Shown here: one piece after another, positions 46,896-57,857 of the stretch
Layout of the letters: the number at the start of each line of letters is the position of its first letter
Numbering within the stretch: position 1 is the first letter of the stretch
NCBI RefSeq assembly: GCF_004337985.1
Contig: NC_043744.1
Location: 2,516,408-2,580,407 of the forward strand
Reading direction: 5' to 3'
Length of the DNA stretch: 64,000 bases
Source of the DNA: Pyricularia pennisetigena
Lineage: Eukaryota > Ascomycota > Sordariomycetes > Magnaporthales > Pyriculariaceae
Made by a program: the position numbers and the translations under genes
The notes under the pieces: generated by a model
What the model saw: only the letters and a program-made list of their open reading frames with translations
What the model was told of the DNA's origin: nothing
Database searches by the model: none

Positions 46896-48087
46896 ATGAC
46901 TTTACTACCCAAGGGTTCAGAAAAGATGCCGCTGCTTGAGGGGCAACAGCGGGCTACCTTCCCTCCCGGTATGGAAAAACAGCCTGCTGAACGCAATACC
47001 TGATCATTCGGCCATTGACTAACAGAGCAGCTTTAGCATCGTTCGCTGACGCGATCCCAGGGCCATGGGGCCGGCGAGTTCCACAGGCCATTGCCCATCG
47101 CGGCTATAAAGCCAAGTGGCCCGAGAACACCATGGCCGCCTTCGCTGCCGCCCTCGTCGTTGGCGCTCACGCCATTGAGACAGACTTGCATCTTACTAAA
47201 GACAAGGTGGTCGTTCTGTCACACGATGGCACTCTGAAACGCTGTTTCGGCGAGGACCGGAAGCTTGCCGACTGCGAATGGAGTTATGTGAGCACGCTAC
47301 GGACAATGAAGAACCCTCCGTCACCCATGCCGAGGTTAGCAGATCTGCTGCACTACTTGACACAGCCTGGCATGGAGGACAAGTGGCTCTTGTTAGATAT
47401 CAAGGTATGTGAATGGCTTAGTTCCTTGGCGCCCAGGTGGCTCGATGCCAGTGCTGATTGTACTTGCCTCAGAGAGACGACGATCCGGACGAGCTCATTC
47501 GCCGGACAGCAGAAACATTTGCATCAGTCCCATCCGTACGTCCCTGGAAGGACAGGATAATAATGGGCTGTTGGGATGCGAATTATATGCGCCGCTGCAG
47601 CCACCACCTTCCTGGCTTCTCGGTCGCCTACATTGGCTGGTCGCTACCCTATGCCTGGCAGCTCCTCAAACACTCCAACGTTTCGTTCAACCTTCTCCAA
47701 AAGGTGCTCGTTGGTCCGTTTGGGACGCGATTCCTGCGCACGGCGGAGGCCCGCGGCAGGCAGATCTTTGTCTGGACGGTCAACGAGGTTGAATGGATGG
47801 AGTGGAGCATCAAAAAGGGAGGCATCGATGGTCTCATCACTGACGACCCAGAGTTATATATAGAGGTCTGTAGGCGGCAAGATGACGATAGGGGCGATGA
47901 GAGGGGCTACACCATGGGTAGCGGATTGGAGCAGAAAATGTTACCCCAGGAGTCTGGGACGCTGAGGTGGACGCGATTGTACGCCGAGGTAATCATACTG
48001 CAGATCTTAGCCAGGATACTAATCTTGGTGACCAGGATCAGATTAGGGTCGGAAAGGAAACGAGTAAGAGATGGGATGAGAGGATAA
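46896..48087 (+). CDS. PGC1: Glycerophosphodiester phosphodiesterase, Pgc1-like, tail-anchored
   Basis: Three exons: 46896-46968, 47028-47404 and 47473-48087, giving 354 residues. For intron 1 the second AG (AACAGAG) is the in-phase acceptor. The GDPD TIM-barrel signature is clear: AHRGYKAKWPENTMAAF with the catalytic HRG and ENT, IETDLHLTKD with the metal-binding E and D, and LSHDGTLKRCFG with the second histidine. The C-terminal half has FVWTVNE and GIDGLITDDPEL, typical of the barrel end. A C-terminal hydrophobic segment (VIILQILARILILV) then a basic tail resembles the anchor of yeast Pgc1, a phosphatidylglycerol phospholipase C of lipid droplets/ER. Substrate assignment is by similarity. 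It converges on the TGT gene, 190 bp between stops. Confidence 0.88.
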
Positions 48088-48277
48088 AGCATAGATTATC
48101 TTGTTTAACCTCGAAATGAAGAATGAAGTCAACCTCGTACACTGAAAAAGGAAAGCGAAACATTAGACAATGACGGATCCAGTTCTGACAAATAACCAAG
48201 GGCAACTTCGAATGCTCATATGAGGTAGCCAGTAAGCGTGGCCCGGTGTTTGGTTCTCATTTGTGTCTAAGTCTAAT

Positions 48278-49854
48278 CTAGTCTTTGCTGAGGTCTATGT
48301 TCACACCCTTTAGGGCATTCACGGCCCACGAAGGATAATCTTCCCTGTTAGGATAAAGATTGGCAAAAAACTTCTTGACCATATCGGGAAACCTGTCTGC
48401 TATAATGGCCTCCCTGATGTCACGCATCAGGTTGAGCTGATACCACACGTTGTGGATGGTCAGGATGTGAGCCGAGACGGTCTCCTTGGCGGCGTTGTGG
48501 TGCACCAGCGCGCGCGTGACGCCGGTGCCACCCTCGGACACGGGCCGGCAGCACACGCACCCGCAGCCGTCCTCGACGGGGCCAAAGTCGTCGGCGTACT
48601 GCTTGTTCCTCATGTTGAGGACGCCGTGGCGCGTGACGGCGTTGCCGAAGCGGGCGGTGCGCGTCGGCCACACGCAGTCGAACATGTCGGCGCCCAGCGC
48701 CACGCTGACCACGAGGTCCTCCGGGTAGCCGATGCCCATGACGTACCTCGGCTTGAGGTCCGGGAGGAGTTCCGTGCAAGTCGCAACGACCCGGCAGTAG
48801 TCCTCCTTGGCCTCGCCGCCGCTCAGGCCGCCAATGGCGATGCCGGGGGTGTCGCGCCGGAGCATCTCGGCGGTGCACTCGCGGCGCATGTCGAGGTCAA
48901 GCCCGCCCTGGATGATGCAAAAGAGGTTCTGCGTCTCGGGGTTCTTGTGGGCGGCTATGCAGCGGTCGAGCCAGCGGACGCTGCGCTCCATGGCCTCGCG
49001 CATGCGGGCCGCATCGGGAGACGTGGTGACCAGGACGTCGTCGAGCTGCATCATGATGTCGGACCCGATGCTGTTCTGCAGCGACATGGAGTGCTCCGGG
49101 GTCAGCAGCATGGGGCTGCCGTCGTGAGGGCTGAGGAAGCGCACGCCCTCCTCGGTAATGGTGGCCAGCTTGAGCAGCGACACCATCTGGAAGCCACCAC
49201 TATCGGTCAGGAGGTTATGCCGCCATCCCTGCAGCTTGTGGGCGCCGCCGACGGCGTCGAGGACCGCCTGACCCGGCTTGAGCCCGAGGTGGTACGTGTT
49301 GTTCAGGCACAGCCGGCAGCTCGTGTCCTCAAGCTGCTGGGGCGTCAAGCCCTTGAGCGACGCCTGGGTGGCCACCGGCATGAAGATGGGGAGGTTGACG
49401 GGACCATGGGGGAGAGTGAGTATGGAGGCGCGGGCGCGAGTGGTCTAGACGGGAGATAGAGCTTGGTATCAGATCGCCAAAGTCAATGCAACAGGGGTGT
49501 GGTCGTAGAGGGAGGGAGTAGCGGTAGGGATAGCTGCACTGCAGCTGACCCGATGGGGGAAGAGGTGGAGCTTCGGTTCTCGGAACCATCGACCATTGCG
49601 GTTTTGACTGACAGGTTCGACGGGAAATCCCCGTTGCTCGCCCCGATATCACCCGTATGCACTATACAAGTTGACTTGGCGGTGACAGACGGAAAGACTT
49701 CTTTTCCGGCCTCTCTTCCCTTTTGACATGCACCAAATAGTTTCACTTGATGTCTCCGAGGTATTTGACTCACCGAACACCGAGCTATCAGCTCAAAAGT
49801 GAGTGCTCCATGGGTTGCAGACAGCTTGGAAGCAGCTGCCGGCACCGAAGCCAT
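48278..49854 (-). CDS. QTRT1: Queuine tRNA-ribosyltransferase catalytic subunit (TGT)
   Basis: Two exons: 49774-49854 and 48278-49444, joined in phase 0 (GTGAGT donor, GTCTAG acceptor), giving 415 residues, the usual eukaryotic length. The intron is 329 bp. Motifs: FMPVATQASLKG near residue 50, the catalytic aspartate in TDSGGFQMVSL, FCIIQGGLD, GIAIGGLSGGEAKEDY, YVMGIGYPEDLV, FDCVWPTRTARFGNAV with the nucleophilic aspartate, and the zinc site CGCVCC followed by ALVHH. The enzyme exchanges guanine 34 for queuine in GUN-anticodon tRNAs, working as a heterodimer with QTRT2 at the mitochondrial surface in animals. Fungi depend on salvaged queuine. The gene is GC-rich, so its antisense strand is also open over 335 codons, but this is not coding. 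Confidence 0.96.
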
Positions 49855-51845
49855 AATCGGCTGTATTGTTTGTTTCTGTTTAGCCAGCCGAGACAGGCTA
49901 CCGTATCCTGCCCTCCTTCACGGGACCATATGATGAATACTACGTCTACGTGATATGTAGTTTTTTTTTTTNNNNNNNNNNNNNNNNNNNNNNNNNNNNN
50001 NNNNNNNNNNNNNNNNNNNNNNNNNNNNNNNNNNNNNNNNNNNNNNNNNNNNNNNNNNNNNNNNNNNNNNNNNNNNNNNNNNNNNNNNNNNNNNNNNNNN
50101 NNNNNNNNNNNNNNNNNNNNNNNNNNNNNNNNNNNNNNNNNNNNNNNNNNNNNNNNNNNNNNNNNNNNNNNNNNNNNNNNNNNNNNNNNNNNNNNNNNNN
50201 NNNNNNNNNNNNNNNNNNNNNNNNNNNNNNNNNNNNNNNNNNNNNNNNNNNNNNNNNNNNNNNNNNNNNNNNNNNNNNNNNNNNNNNNNNNNNNNNNNNN
50301 NNNNNNNNNNNNNNNNNNNNNNNNNNNNNNNNNNNNNNNNNNNNNNNNNNNNNNNNNNNNNNNNNNNNNNNNNNNNNNNNNNNNNNNNNNNNNNNNNNNN
50401 NNNNNNNNNNNNNNNNNNNNNNNNNNNNNNNNNNNNNNNNNNNNNNNNNNNNNNNNNNNNNNNNNNNNNNNNNNNNNNNNNNNNNNNNNNNNNNNNNNNN
50501 NNNNNNNNNNNNNNNNNNNNNNNNNNNNNNNNNNNNNNNNNNNNNNNNNNNNNNNNNNNNNNNNNNNNNNNNNNNNNNNNNNNNNNNNNNNNNNNNNNNN
50601 NNNNNNNNNNNNNNNNNNNNNNNNNNNNNNNNNNNNNNNNNNNNNNNNNNNNNNNNNNNNNNNNNNNNNNNNNNNNNNNNNNNNNNNNNNNNNNNNNNNN
50701 NNNNNNNNNNNNNNNNNNNNNNNNNNNNNNNNNNNNNNNNNNNNNNNNNNNNNNNNNNNNNNNNNNNNNNNNNNNNNNNNNNNNNNNNNNNNNNNNNNNN
50801 NNNNNNNNNNNNNNNNNNNNNNNNNAAAAAAAAAAAAAAAAAAAAAGCAAAGCATGTGCGTCATGGGATGAAGAACAACTCAACACGTTTTCAGCACGGC
50901 GGGACGCACGCCGAGCCGCCGATGTAGGGCGGTTGGGCTGAGTTGTAATCTTTGTGCGCATATAGCAGTGTAGGTGTCAGTGAGCCCGATCCTAATCTGG
51001 CCAAATTAAGTGGTAAATCAAAATTGTTGTTTTGTTTTGCCACCCAATTCTTACGCTCATAAGACCTTGGCTGTGGCTGTGTCCTGGGTGCAACTCCTGG
51101 TAAAGATCCCTTCTAATAATATACATTCGATTACTGTGGTAAGCAACTAGGAATAAAATACACGGCATGACCAAGTCGATATCGTTCGCCCTGCATGACC
51201 TGCATGAAGGCGATTTTTTATTTTATTTATTTTTAATTTTTTCCCCGTCTTGTTATATTAAATGTTCTATTCTAGCTAACCTCTTTGTTCGGATCAAAGT
51301 TGCATGTCCTGCACGTTGGGCGATTGACGAAAAGTCTTCGCCGCAACGGGTGTGAGCGAGCTCTAGATAAAAAAGGGTCGAGCTGGAAGAGAGAATATTG
51401 CGCTTTTAAAGGCCAATACCACAATGATATTACGTAGTAATAAAAAAGTCGTCATGATCTCCGCTGGCGCCTTTGACGATATCCCAGCAAGGCAACCCCG
51501 GCTCGGCATTTTTCAGGGGTTGGTCATTAGACAACTCCCGCCGCCTTGGTAATTATACCTACCGTTTTGCTATGCGCCCTGGCACATGCACATGCCGTTT
51601 ATGAACAGGCTTCGTCGCACCCTACTGTAGTTTATATACTTCTTCCCGTCCACCCCCCTCTCCTTCACCCACTTACATTCTACCTAATTCAACCTAACTA
51701 ACCTATAATTTTTACACAAAAGTTCCCTGGAATATAATTTCTGCTGTGCCAACCTACATCACTCATATGTTGTGTTAATCTTGTGGATCACCAGAAACCC
51801 GCAGCAAATCAAACCAAACCAAACCGAACCGAACCAACAGAAAAA
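49855..51845. other. Intergenic with large gap
   Basis: This contains the 854-base N gap at 49972-50825. The visible flanks show no gene. The last 250 bases before 51846 are C- and A-rich and look like a leader for the 2EXR gene. Frames reading through the N run are artefacts. Confidence 0.6.
49972..50825. other. Assembly gap (854 N)
   Basis: The gap is bounded by a poly(T) run on the left and a poly(A) run on the right. It lies upstream of the TGT gene (-), so the TGT promoter may be partly lost in it. Confidence 0.99.
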
Positions 51846-52619
51846 ATGTCCTTCTCACTCTTCACGGCTCTCCCTACAGAGCTGCGACTGGAAATATGGA
51901 GACTCACCTTTCAACCTCGCGCAGTGGAAGTCAGATATCAGCCAGAGACTGACGAGTGTCGGACAATCACACACCCGCCTGCTGTATTACAAGTCTGTCG
52001 GGAATCCAGAGAGGAAGCACTCAGGTTTTACCACAAATGCTTTGGTACCAAGACTCAAGAACCACTCATATACTTCAACTCCTCTATCGACATTCTATAC
52101 ATCCCGAGGCATCGACCGATGGGCTATGACGACACCTCTAGAGACTTTGCGGAATGCATTCTAGATACGGCAGAGCACGTCAAGATGCTTGCAGTCGACC
52201 ACGTCTTACCAGACGTCAAGCGTCCATGGGAAACATACAACAAGCTCTGCTTAATGCTGGGTCTGCCAAATCTCAAGGAGGCTTACATGATTATATCAAC
52301 CGAATCCGACAATGGCGAATCAGGAGCCGGCATGGAGATTGAGATCATCGACCCCAAGGAGGATCAAGAGGCCATCCTAAAGGTCATGAAAGATATTGAA
52401 GAGACATATTCTCATGAACTTGGCGAGATTCAATGGGAGCAAGAAGCACAAGAGGCTTTCGAAGATGACGCTGCCCAAGACGGGGGTTCATTATCCGGAG
52501 AGCACAGCCACTCGCATCACCACCACCACCACCACCACCTGTCTTACCCACCAATTGTACCCAAGGCCAAAATTTCCCATGGCTGGGAGAAGCATGGCAG
52601 CATGGTCAGGTGCATCTGA
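51846..52619 (+). CDS. 2EXR-domain protein with histidine run
   Basis: Single exon of 257 residues. ATG 51846 lies in an A-rich context; the frame is open upstream without another ATG. The N-terminus FTALPTELRLEIWRLTFQPR is the canonical 2EXR start, and VLQVCRESREEALRFYHKCFG is the second conserved element, with a hydrophobic IYFNSSIDILYIP strand after it. The C-terminal third is acidic and ends with an HSHSHHHHHHHH stretch encoded by CAC/CAT repeats (about 52508-52540), a low-complexity insertion that could bind metal or vary in length. No catalytic residues are known for the family. It is a paralogue of the gene at 6932-8488 by domain only. Confidence 0.85.
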   Translation: MSFSLFTALPTELRLEIWRLTFQPRAVEVRYQPETDECRTITHPPAVLQVCRESREEALRFYHKCFGTKTQEPLIYFNSSIDILYIPRHRPMGYDDTSRDFAECILDTAEHVKMLAVDHVLPDVKRPWETYNKLCLMLGLPNLKEAYMIISTESDNGESGAGMEIEIIDPKEDQEAILKVMKDIEETYSHELGEIQWEQEAQEAFEDDAAQDGGSLSGEHSHSHHHHHHHHLSYPPIVPKAKISHGWEKHGSMVRCI

Positions 52620-53388
52620 CACGGATGTTTGTGCGCCGAATACTTATTGAGGGGATGCTTCTCATTGCTGCATTGTTCAGAGGCCTCTTAGGGCGGTTGA
52701 CGACGAAATGGCTATGGTAATCGGATGAATAATGATGGATGGGCGGTATCGGAAAAAAAATAAATCTTGTATGAAAGCCATGTTTGTGCACTTGGGAGTT
52801 CAGGTTAAAACTATAACGAGAGAATTTTCACACCCGGCTAAATCGTGATAGACTTGCGTCAACTTTGGAGGAGCTTTAGGACCATGACAAGGTAGTCAGT
52901 TATTGGATGCATGTCTTGATACCGGAAGTTGAATCGTCTGGAATCCTGCAACTCGGAAGCGATGCACAACGACCTCCTTGGCTTGCAGACTCTGCACAGA
53001 CCGCCAAGCCAAGATGAAGGGTTGATAGCCGGTTGTGTTATCGCAAGACCAAAGAAAGCTCGCAGCGAGAAAAATATCGGCCTATGTAGGATTTAGACAA
53101 CGTGTTTGAGTTTATGAACACCACAAGTAATAGTGGTCGTCCCCAACGCATGTGGGTCAAGGTTGACAATAAATAGAAGGGTTAGGGTCTCTGGCACGGC
53201 TGATTGCAGCTACTGGTCACACACCCCCTGTCGCGCACGGTGCACCCGCAGAAGCATGCACGACAGCGCGGCGGAGCTTCGAATTTTCGCGGCTCCAGGC
53301 AAGCACCAGACTACCTCACAGAAAGCGCTTTCCATAGCTAAAATCAGACCGTGACCCAAGGCCGTTCGTTGTATTGCAACAGCACGCC
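52620..53388. other. Intergenic
   Basis: About 0.77 kb between two plus-strand genes, holding the 2EXR 3' UTR and the MRP51 promoter. No other feature was recognised. Confidence 0.5.
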
Positions 53389-54768
53389 ATGGCGACCTCT
53401 CGGTCAATGTCGCCCGGAGGGGCACTCCTCCGGTCGTCGAGGATGTTTTCCCTCCCGCCTCCTGTCCCGGCACAAGTCAACAACATTGTTAACTCGAGTG
53501 TGAACCGCTCCGACACGGCGACCTTGCCGTACCCGACCCTGCAGTCCATCACCACGCCCTCGGCAGCACGCAGACAGGGCGATTGGGGCTTCAAGCGTCC
53601 GTTTCCTCTCAAGTCGACCACCAAATCTTCTACGCCGCTCATCCGCGTCAAGCAAGTCGACACCATTGAGCATGTGACCGACTTCGCGTCGGCCGCCGAC
53701 CACACGCTGTCACTTGAAAAGTTCCAAGAGATGAACATCCCAGTTGTCATGCCACCGTTCTATGACCCGTCAAACCCATCAAACCAGGTTCCAGAGAGCA
53801 TGCCAAGGAAGTCGGTCTTTGAGGAATCCCACGATGTCACCGACATCGCCCCCGAAAAGAAGCACACCATGAGCGCCTACCGCTGGCAGTTCGACGGCCC
53901 ATGGCTAGCGGGCATGTCGGAGGGAGAGTTCAACAAGTACCTCCAAGTCAAGGTCAAGCCTAGGCGGGCCGAGTTTCGCCAGTGGCTGAAGGGTGTCGTG
54001 GCTGAGGAGATGAACCAGCAAGCCATCACGGACTCGATTGAGAATGGTGATGGAGGGCAACACGTCAAGCTGACAGCGGGAGACATCACCGATGAACAGC
54101 TCACAGACAGGATACGTGAGCTGCGCTACGATCGCGTCGAGTTACACAAACTCGTTGGCCGTTTCTTGGATCTCGCGCCAATTGCGCCCAAGATATCAAA
54201 GATCCCCTTCCTAAATGGCAACAAGTACAACATCAGCAAGCCTCCGCCCATGAATCCCTATGCAGAGGCCGGCCCGCCCGTCACGCACCCTTCCGCTGGT
54301 ATCTCGTACCTGCGCACCGGGTCCTTCGTGGAGAACCACCCGCTGTACGGCCCGCAGCAGTCGCACAGGCACGTGGCTGGCAGGGTTCTGTTGAGCAATT
54401 CCGGCTTCGGTCCCATCAGCAACTCCAACGTCAACGTCAACATCGGTCTGGGCGGCTTCGTCACCAAGCCCCCGAACGGCGACAGTTTCTGGAACAACAA
54501 GGCGGTTGGCAACAGGTTCGACCCGGCGCAACGCGGCGGCGAGAAGCAGTATGTGGAGCCGCTCCTCGCTGTTGTTGATTCCAGGGGCAACGTCAGGGTC
54601 ACGGCCAAAGCCTCACAACCTGAAGGCGTGGTTGTCGCGAAAGAGCTCGACGGAGTTCGGGTGGCTGAAAAACACGCTGAGTCGGAGTCTACGTTTGAGC
54701 CGGCTGAGAGTCGGAAGACTGGGAAGGAAGTTTACAGTGATTCGCGCTCATACGGTTTCAAGGCATGA
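53389..54768 (+). CDS. MRP51: Mitochondrial small-subunit ribosomal protein MRP51 (bS1m)
   Basis: Single exon of 459 residues from ATG 53389 (context GCCATGG). The N-terminal region has GDWGFKRPFPLKSTTKSSTP followed by IRVKQVDTIEHVTDFASAADHTLSLEKFQEM, the signature of the fungal MRP51 family. Later motifs include YRWQFDGPWLAGMSEGEFNKYL and the GISYLRTGSFVENHPLYGPQ segment. The N-terminus is basic and hydroxylated, consistent with mitochondrial import. In yeast, Mrp51 is a 37S subunit protein needed for translation of mRNAs such as COX2 and COX3. The C-terminal 60 residues are less conserved and charged. It converges on RKI1 (469 bp). Confidence 0.92.
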   Translation: MATSRSMSPGGALLRSSRMFSLPPPVPAQVNNIVNSSVNRSDTATLPYPTLQSITTPSAARRQGDWGFKRPFPLKSTTKSSTPLIRVKQVDTIEHVTDFASAADHTLSLEKFQEMNIPVVMPPFYDPSNPSNQVPESMPRKSVFEESHDVTDIAPEKKHTMSAYRWQFDGPWLAGMSEGEFNKYLQVKVKPRRAEFRQWLKGVVAEEMNQQAITDSIENGDGGQHVKLTAGDITDEQLTDRIRELRYDRVELHKLVGRFLDLAPIAPKISKIPFLNGNKYNISKPPPMNPYAEAGPPVTHPSAGISYLRTGSFVENHPLYGPQQSHRHVAGRVLLSNSGFGPISNSNVNVNIGLGGFVTKPPNGDSFWNNKAVGNRFDPAQRGGEKQYVEPLLAVVDSRGNVRVTAKASQPEGVVVAKELDGVRVAEKHAESESTFEPAESRKTGKEVYSDSRSYGFKA

Positions 54769-55236
54769 TGGTTATTCTGCTGGCCGTTACGAATCCCCGG
54801 TTAAGGGCGTCTGTAAGAATATTTGCATCATGGAAGCTGGACCTAGCCCGAGGCCCATGTCTTTGGTGTGAATAGGTTGTGGGTCTCCATGGCCCAAGAT
54901 GTAGATCTAGACAGTCATTTTGTACAAATGTAAAACAGATTCAACAGCCAGAGACTTCTTGACGGGCTTCGAGTCAAGATCCCAATAGAGCTTTGTCCTA
55001 ACAAGGTCAGATTGGAACCTAGACTTGACACCGCTATCTGAGTACCTGTGTGCTGAAAAGCACAACTGCCGGTGATCGCAACTCTTGCTGTAAGAAACGA
55101 GCTTTCGACTGGTAACACCTCACTCTCACAATCGACCATACTACGTGACTGCTATAAACTACGCCGACAACAGGACGGTTACAAACAAAACGTGGCACAT
55201 ATCTATTCTTTTATTTACCTCAAGTTCGTCATCATC
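54769..55236. other. Convergent 3' intergenic region
   Basis: Sequence between the MRP51 and RKI1 stop codons. No gene was recognised. Confidence 0.5.
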
Positions 55237-56130
55237 TCACTTGGAACCACCAGAGTCACCCATGCTCGATGTTGTAAGGGTGACAGGCGGGGAGCCCTGG
55301 TTGAGAATCTGCACGCTGCCGTCCGCCATGCCGAAATAGGCCGCGACGGGCTTCTGTGCACCGCCTTCATCCTTTGCATCCAGACCGCTTCTGCCGTAGA
55401 AGAGGCCAATCTCACAGACGCCAACCAGAGACTTGAGTTTGGCCGCGAGCCTGTCGACACTCCAGATTCCATTCTCGCCGGTTCCACCCTCGTCTCCGGC
55501 CAGCAGCAGCGGGGTGAAGGGGGCGTCGATGATGTGCATACCGTTGTCCGTCACCACCGAGCCGGCCTTCCCTGAGCCGGTCCTCAGGCGCGGCGAGTGC
55601 GCGCCGAGCCTCTCCAGCTCGGCCAGCACGTGGTCTGCCGCCTTGGGGAGGACCTCGATGGGGATCCCCTGCTTCCACTGGGTGCCCAGGTTCCTCGAGA
55701 GCTTGCGGAAGTCGCCGATGCAGACAAAGGTACGCGAGGCCACGGCGACGATCTTTTCCTGCCACAGACAGCCGCCGCCACCCTTGATCAGGTTGAGGTC
55801 GGCGTCGGCCTCGTCGGCGCCATCAAAGTAGACATCAAGCAGCCTGCCATGGGGCCGGTCCTCGATCGGGGCCGCCCGGAGCCCACCGGCCTTGATGAGG
55901 CCCTTTGACTGGTCGCCGGTCGGGTAGAACGTCATGTGCTTCGAGGCCTCTGGGTGCAGCTCCTTGATGGCCTCGACGACGTAGACGACGGTGGAGCCCG
56001 ACCCGATGCCGACGTGCGTGTAGCGCGGGTCCAGGTGGTCCTTGACGGCCGTGAAGGCGGCGGCTTTCTTGGCCATCTCTATCAACTGCGCCTGCTCGAC
56101 CGCCGACACGGCCGACCCTGAGCTTGCCAT
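55237..56130 (-). CDS. RKI1: Ribose-5-phosphate isomerase A
   Basis: Single-exon core of 297 residues from ATG 56130 (ACCATGGC context). It converts ribose 5-phosphate to ribulose 5-phosphate in the pentose phosphate pathway. Motifs: VGIGSGSTVVYVVEAI (substrate loop), FYPTGDQSKGLI, DVYFDGADEADADLNLIKGGGG with the catalytic aspartates, the LWQEKIVA segment with the catalytic glutamate region, KLSRNLGTQWKQGIPIEV and a C-terminal GVCEIGLFYGR. The same frame continues upstream to ATG 56325, which would add 65 residues free of Asp and Glu and rich in Ser, Thr, Arg and His, like a mitochondrial presequence. The shorter form is the safe call. Divergent from eS17. Confidence 0.93.
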   Translation of the reverse strand: MASSGSAVSAVEQAQLIEMAKKAAAFTAVKDHLDPRYTHVGIGSGSTVVYVVEAIKELHPEASKHMTFYPTGDQSKGLIKAGGLRAAPIEDRPHGRLLDVYFDGADEADADLNLIKGGGGCLWQEKIVAVASRTFVCIGDFRKLSRNLGTQWKQGIPIEVLPKAADHVLAELERLGAHSPRLRTGSGKAGSVVTDNGMHIIDAPFTPLLLAGDEGGTGENGIWSVDRLAAKLKSLVGVCEIGLFYGRSGLDAKDEGGAQKPVAAYFGMADGSVQILNQGSPPVTLTTSSMGDSGGSK

Positions 56131-56771
56131 GGTTGGTGGATGGTAGTGGTTGGACGGCAGAGATTTGCTGGTGTATATATGTCGCTGATGACGTATCCGG
56201 CGAGGGCCCACAGACAACGAACGTGTTGACAGAAGTGGATGATAGCTCTTTGGCTTCAATCCTTGAGATAGGCAAGTCGGAGTGAGAGATGATGTTGTCA
56301 ACCGTCGAGAGACTATGGTGGACATTAAATTTTGGCAAGTTACGTCTTAATTAGATGGATGTATCCGGCGTAACTGCTGGGATCTTCAAGGTTTCACAAA
56401 TGAATTCTTCGTTGTCAGTTACAGCCTACAATCCAAATAACACGGAGCACATTGGTATCATCGCGTATCACATAAAAGCTTCACAAAACCTGATGCAACC
56501 TAGGAGCTCACGATGACGGAGACTGGAGGGGTCGAATTGGAGGATTACTCATCAACCCAACCCAGCCGGGCAGTAAATGCAAAAAGACGAGCGACGCCCC
56601 GCTCTTCCCAGCACCGCACGTGACCAGGAATTAGGGAGTTGCCCACAAACCTCAATATCTACTTTTAAACTCCGCCCCAAGTTGAACTTCTCCCGACCCA
56701 TCCCCAAATAACGCTCGACGCCGACAAACGTATTAACCCTCCCCCCGAAAACCAGCAACTCAACAGCCAAA
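56131..56771. promoter_or_regulatory. Divergent promoter of RKI1 and eS17
   Basis: This is the region between the RKI1 core start (-) and the eS17 start (+). The first 195 bases are an in-frame upstream extension of RKI1. The eS17 side has an AC- and CCAACC-rich leader, common for fungal ribosomal protein genes. Confidence 0.5.
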
Positions 56772-57397
56772 ATGGGTCGCGTTCGCACCAAGACCGTCAA
56801 GAAGTCCGCCAAGGTCATCATTGAGCGGTACTACCCCAGGCTTACCCTCGACTTCGAGACCAACAAGCGTATCTGCGATGAGATCGCCATCATCGCCTCG
56901 AAGCGCCTGCGCAACAAGGTAAGGCGCAACACCTCAGACTGAACCCGGCGCATTGAATCAGCTGGGTCTGATTGTAGCAAAAAACGCCTCTAACAACCAA
57001 CTTTCTCGCTTGTTCAGATTGCCGGCTACACCACCCACCTGATGAAGCGTATTCAGCGTGGTCCCGTCCGTGGTATCTCCTTCAAGCTTCAGGAGGAGGA
57101 GCGTGAGCGGAAGGATCAGTTCGTTCCCGAGGTTTCCGCTCTCGACTTCAGCCAGTCCGACAGCGGCCAGCTTGACGTCGACGTCGAGACCAAGGACCTG
57201 CTCAAGCACCTGGGCGTACGTTTTTGTCTTCCAAACCCTAGATTGGATTCTCGAATCATAGCTCCGATATTGACTTTTGAATCTTTTTGCTCCAGTTCGA
57301 CTCGACCATCCCCGTCAACGTCATCCCCGTCACCCAGACCCAGGTCTCCGAGCGCAGTGGCCGCCGCTTCGGCGACAGGCCCCCTCGCCGCGACTAA
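56772..57397 (+). CDS. RPS17: 40S ribosomal protein eS17
   Basis: Three exons: 56772-56918, 57018-57215 and 57296-57397, all phase 0, giving 148 residues. Splice sites are GTAAGG/TTCAG and [33 protein letters not shown] is the near-invariant start of eS17. [40 protein letters not shown] and the [20 protein letters not shown] region complete the family. The C-terminus is basic ([14 protein letters not shown]). It is a cytosolic small-subunit protein near the head of the 40S particle. It converges on the Rtr1 gene. Confidence 0.98.
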
Positions 57398-57857
57398 ATG
57401 CAACGCCTTCACGACACGACTATTCCTGTACACACATAAAAAAAATGGATTGTTGGGCTGGTTTTGCCTTTGCATGGTTTGGGCAATGAGGTATTTGGGA
57501 TTGGGTTGCTTTTCGGCGTCTTCATGGAAGGTAGTGAGAGCATACTAGATCAACACAGAGATCTTTTGCCCACTAAGGTGTCGCTGACTCTCCGGTGCAC
57601 TCGCGCTGGGGATGACGCTTGATTGCCATCTTCATTCCTGCATGCCGAGGTTCTCTCTCCAACCTGAACCCTGATGCTTAAATCGCGCGATGTAAATCGT
57701 GTCATGCAGCGAGCAGACGGTGTGATGGACGGGCCGTGATTGCCAGTGAAACCGTGATTCATGTCTGACAAAGGTATCATACTCACTCCAACGCAAAAAT
57801 AGGTCGTGCTTGCCTCGACACTGATTTGAGGGCTAGAAAGCAAATACCCACAAGCTT
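57398..57857. other. Convergent 3' intergenic region
   Basis: Sequence between the eS17 and Rtr1 stop codons, about 460 bp. It holds no recognisable gene. Confidence 0.5.

Noticed and set aside
48452..49459. 335-codon open frame on the plus strand
   Set aside because: It is antisense to the strongly supported TGT exon; the GC-rich codon use of TGT keeps the other strand open. The product is Ala/Gly/Val/His-rich with no domain.
49788..50961. Several 320-360 codon frames across the N gap
   Set aside because: Nearly all codons are N; the frames exist only because N does not encode a stop.
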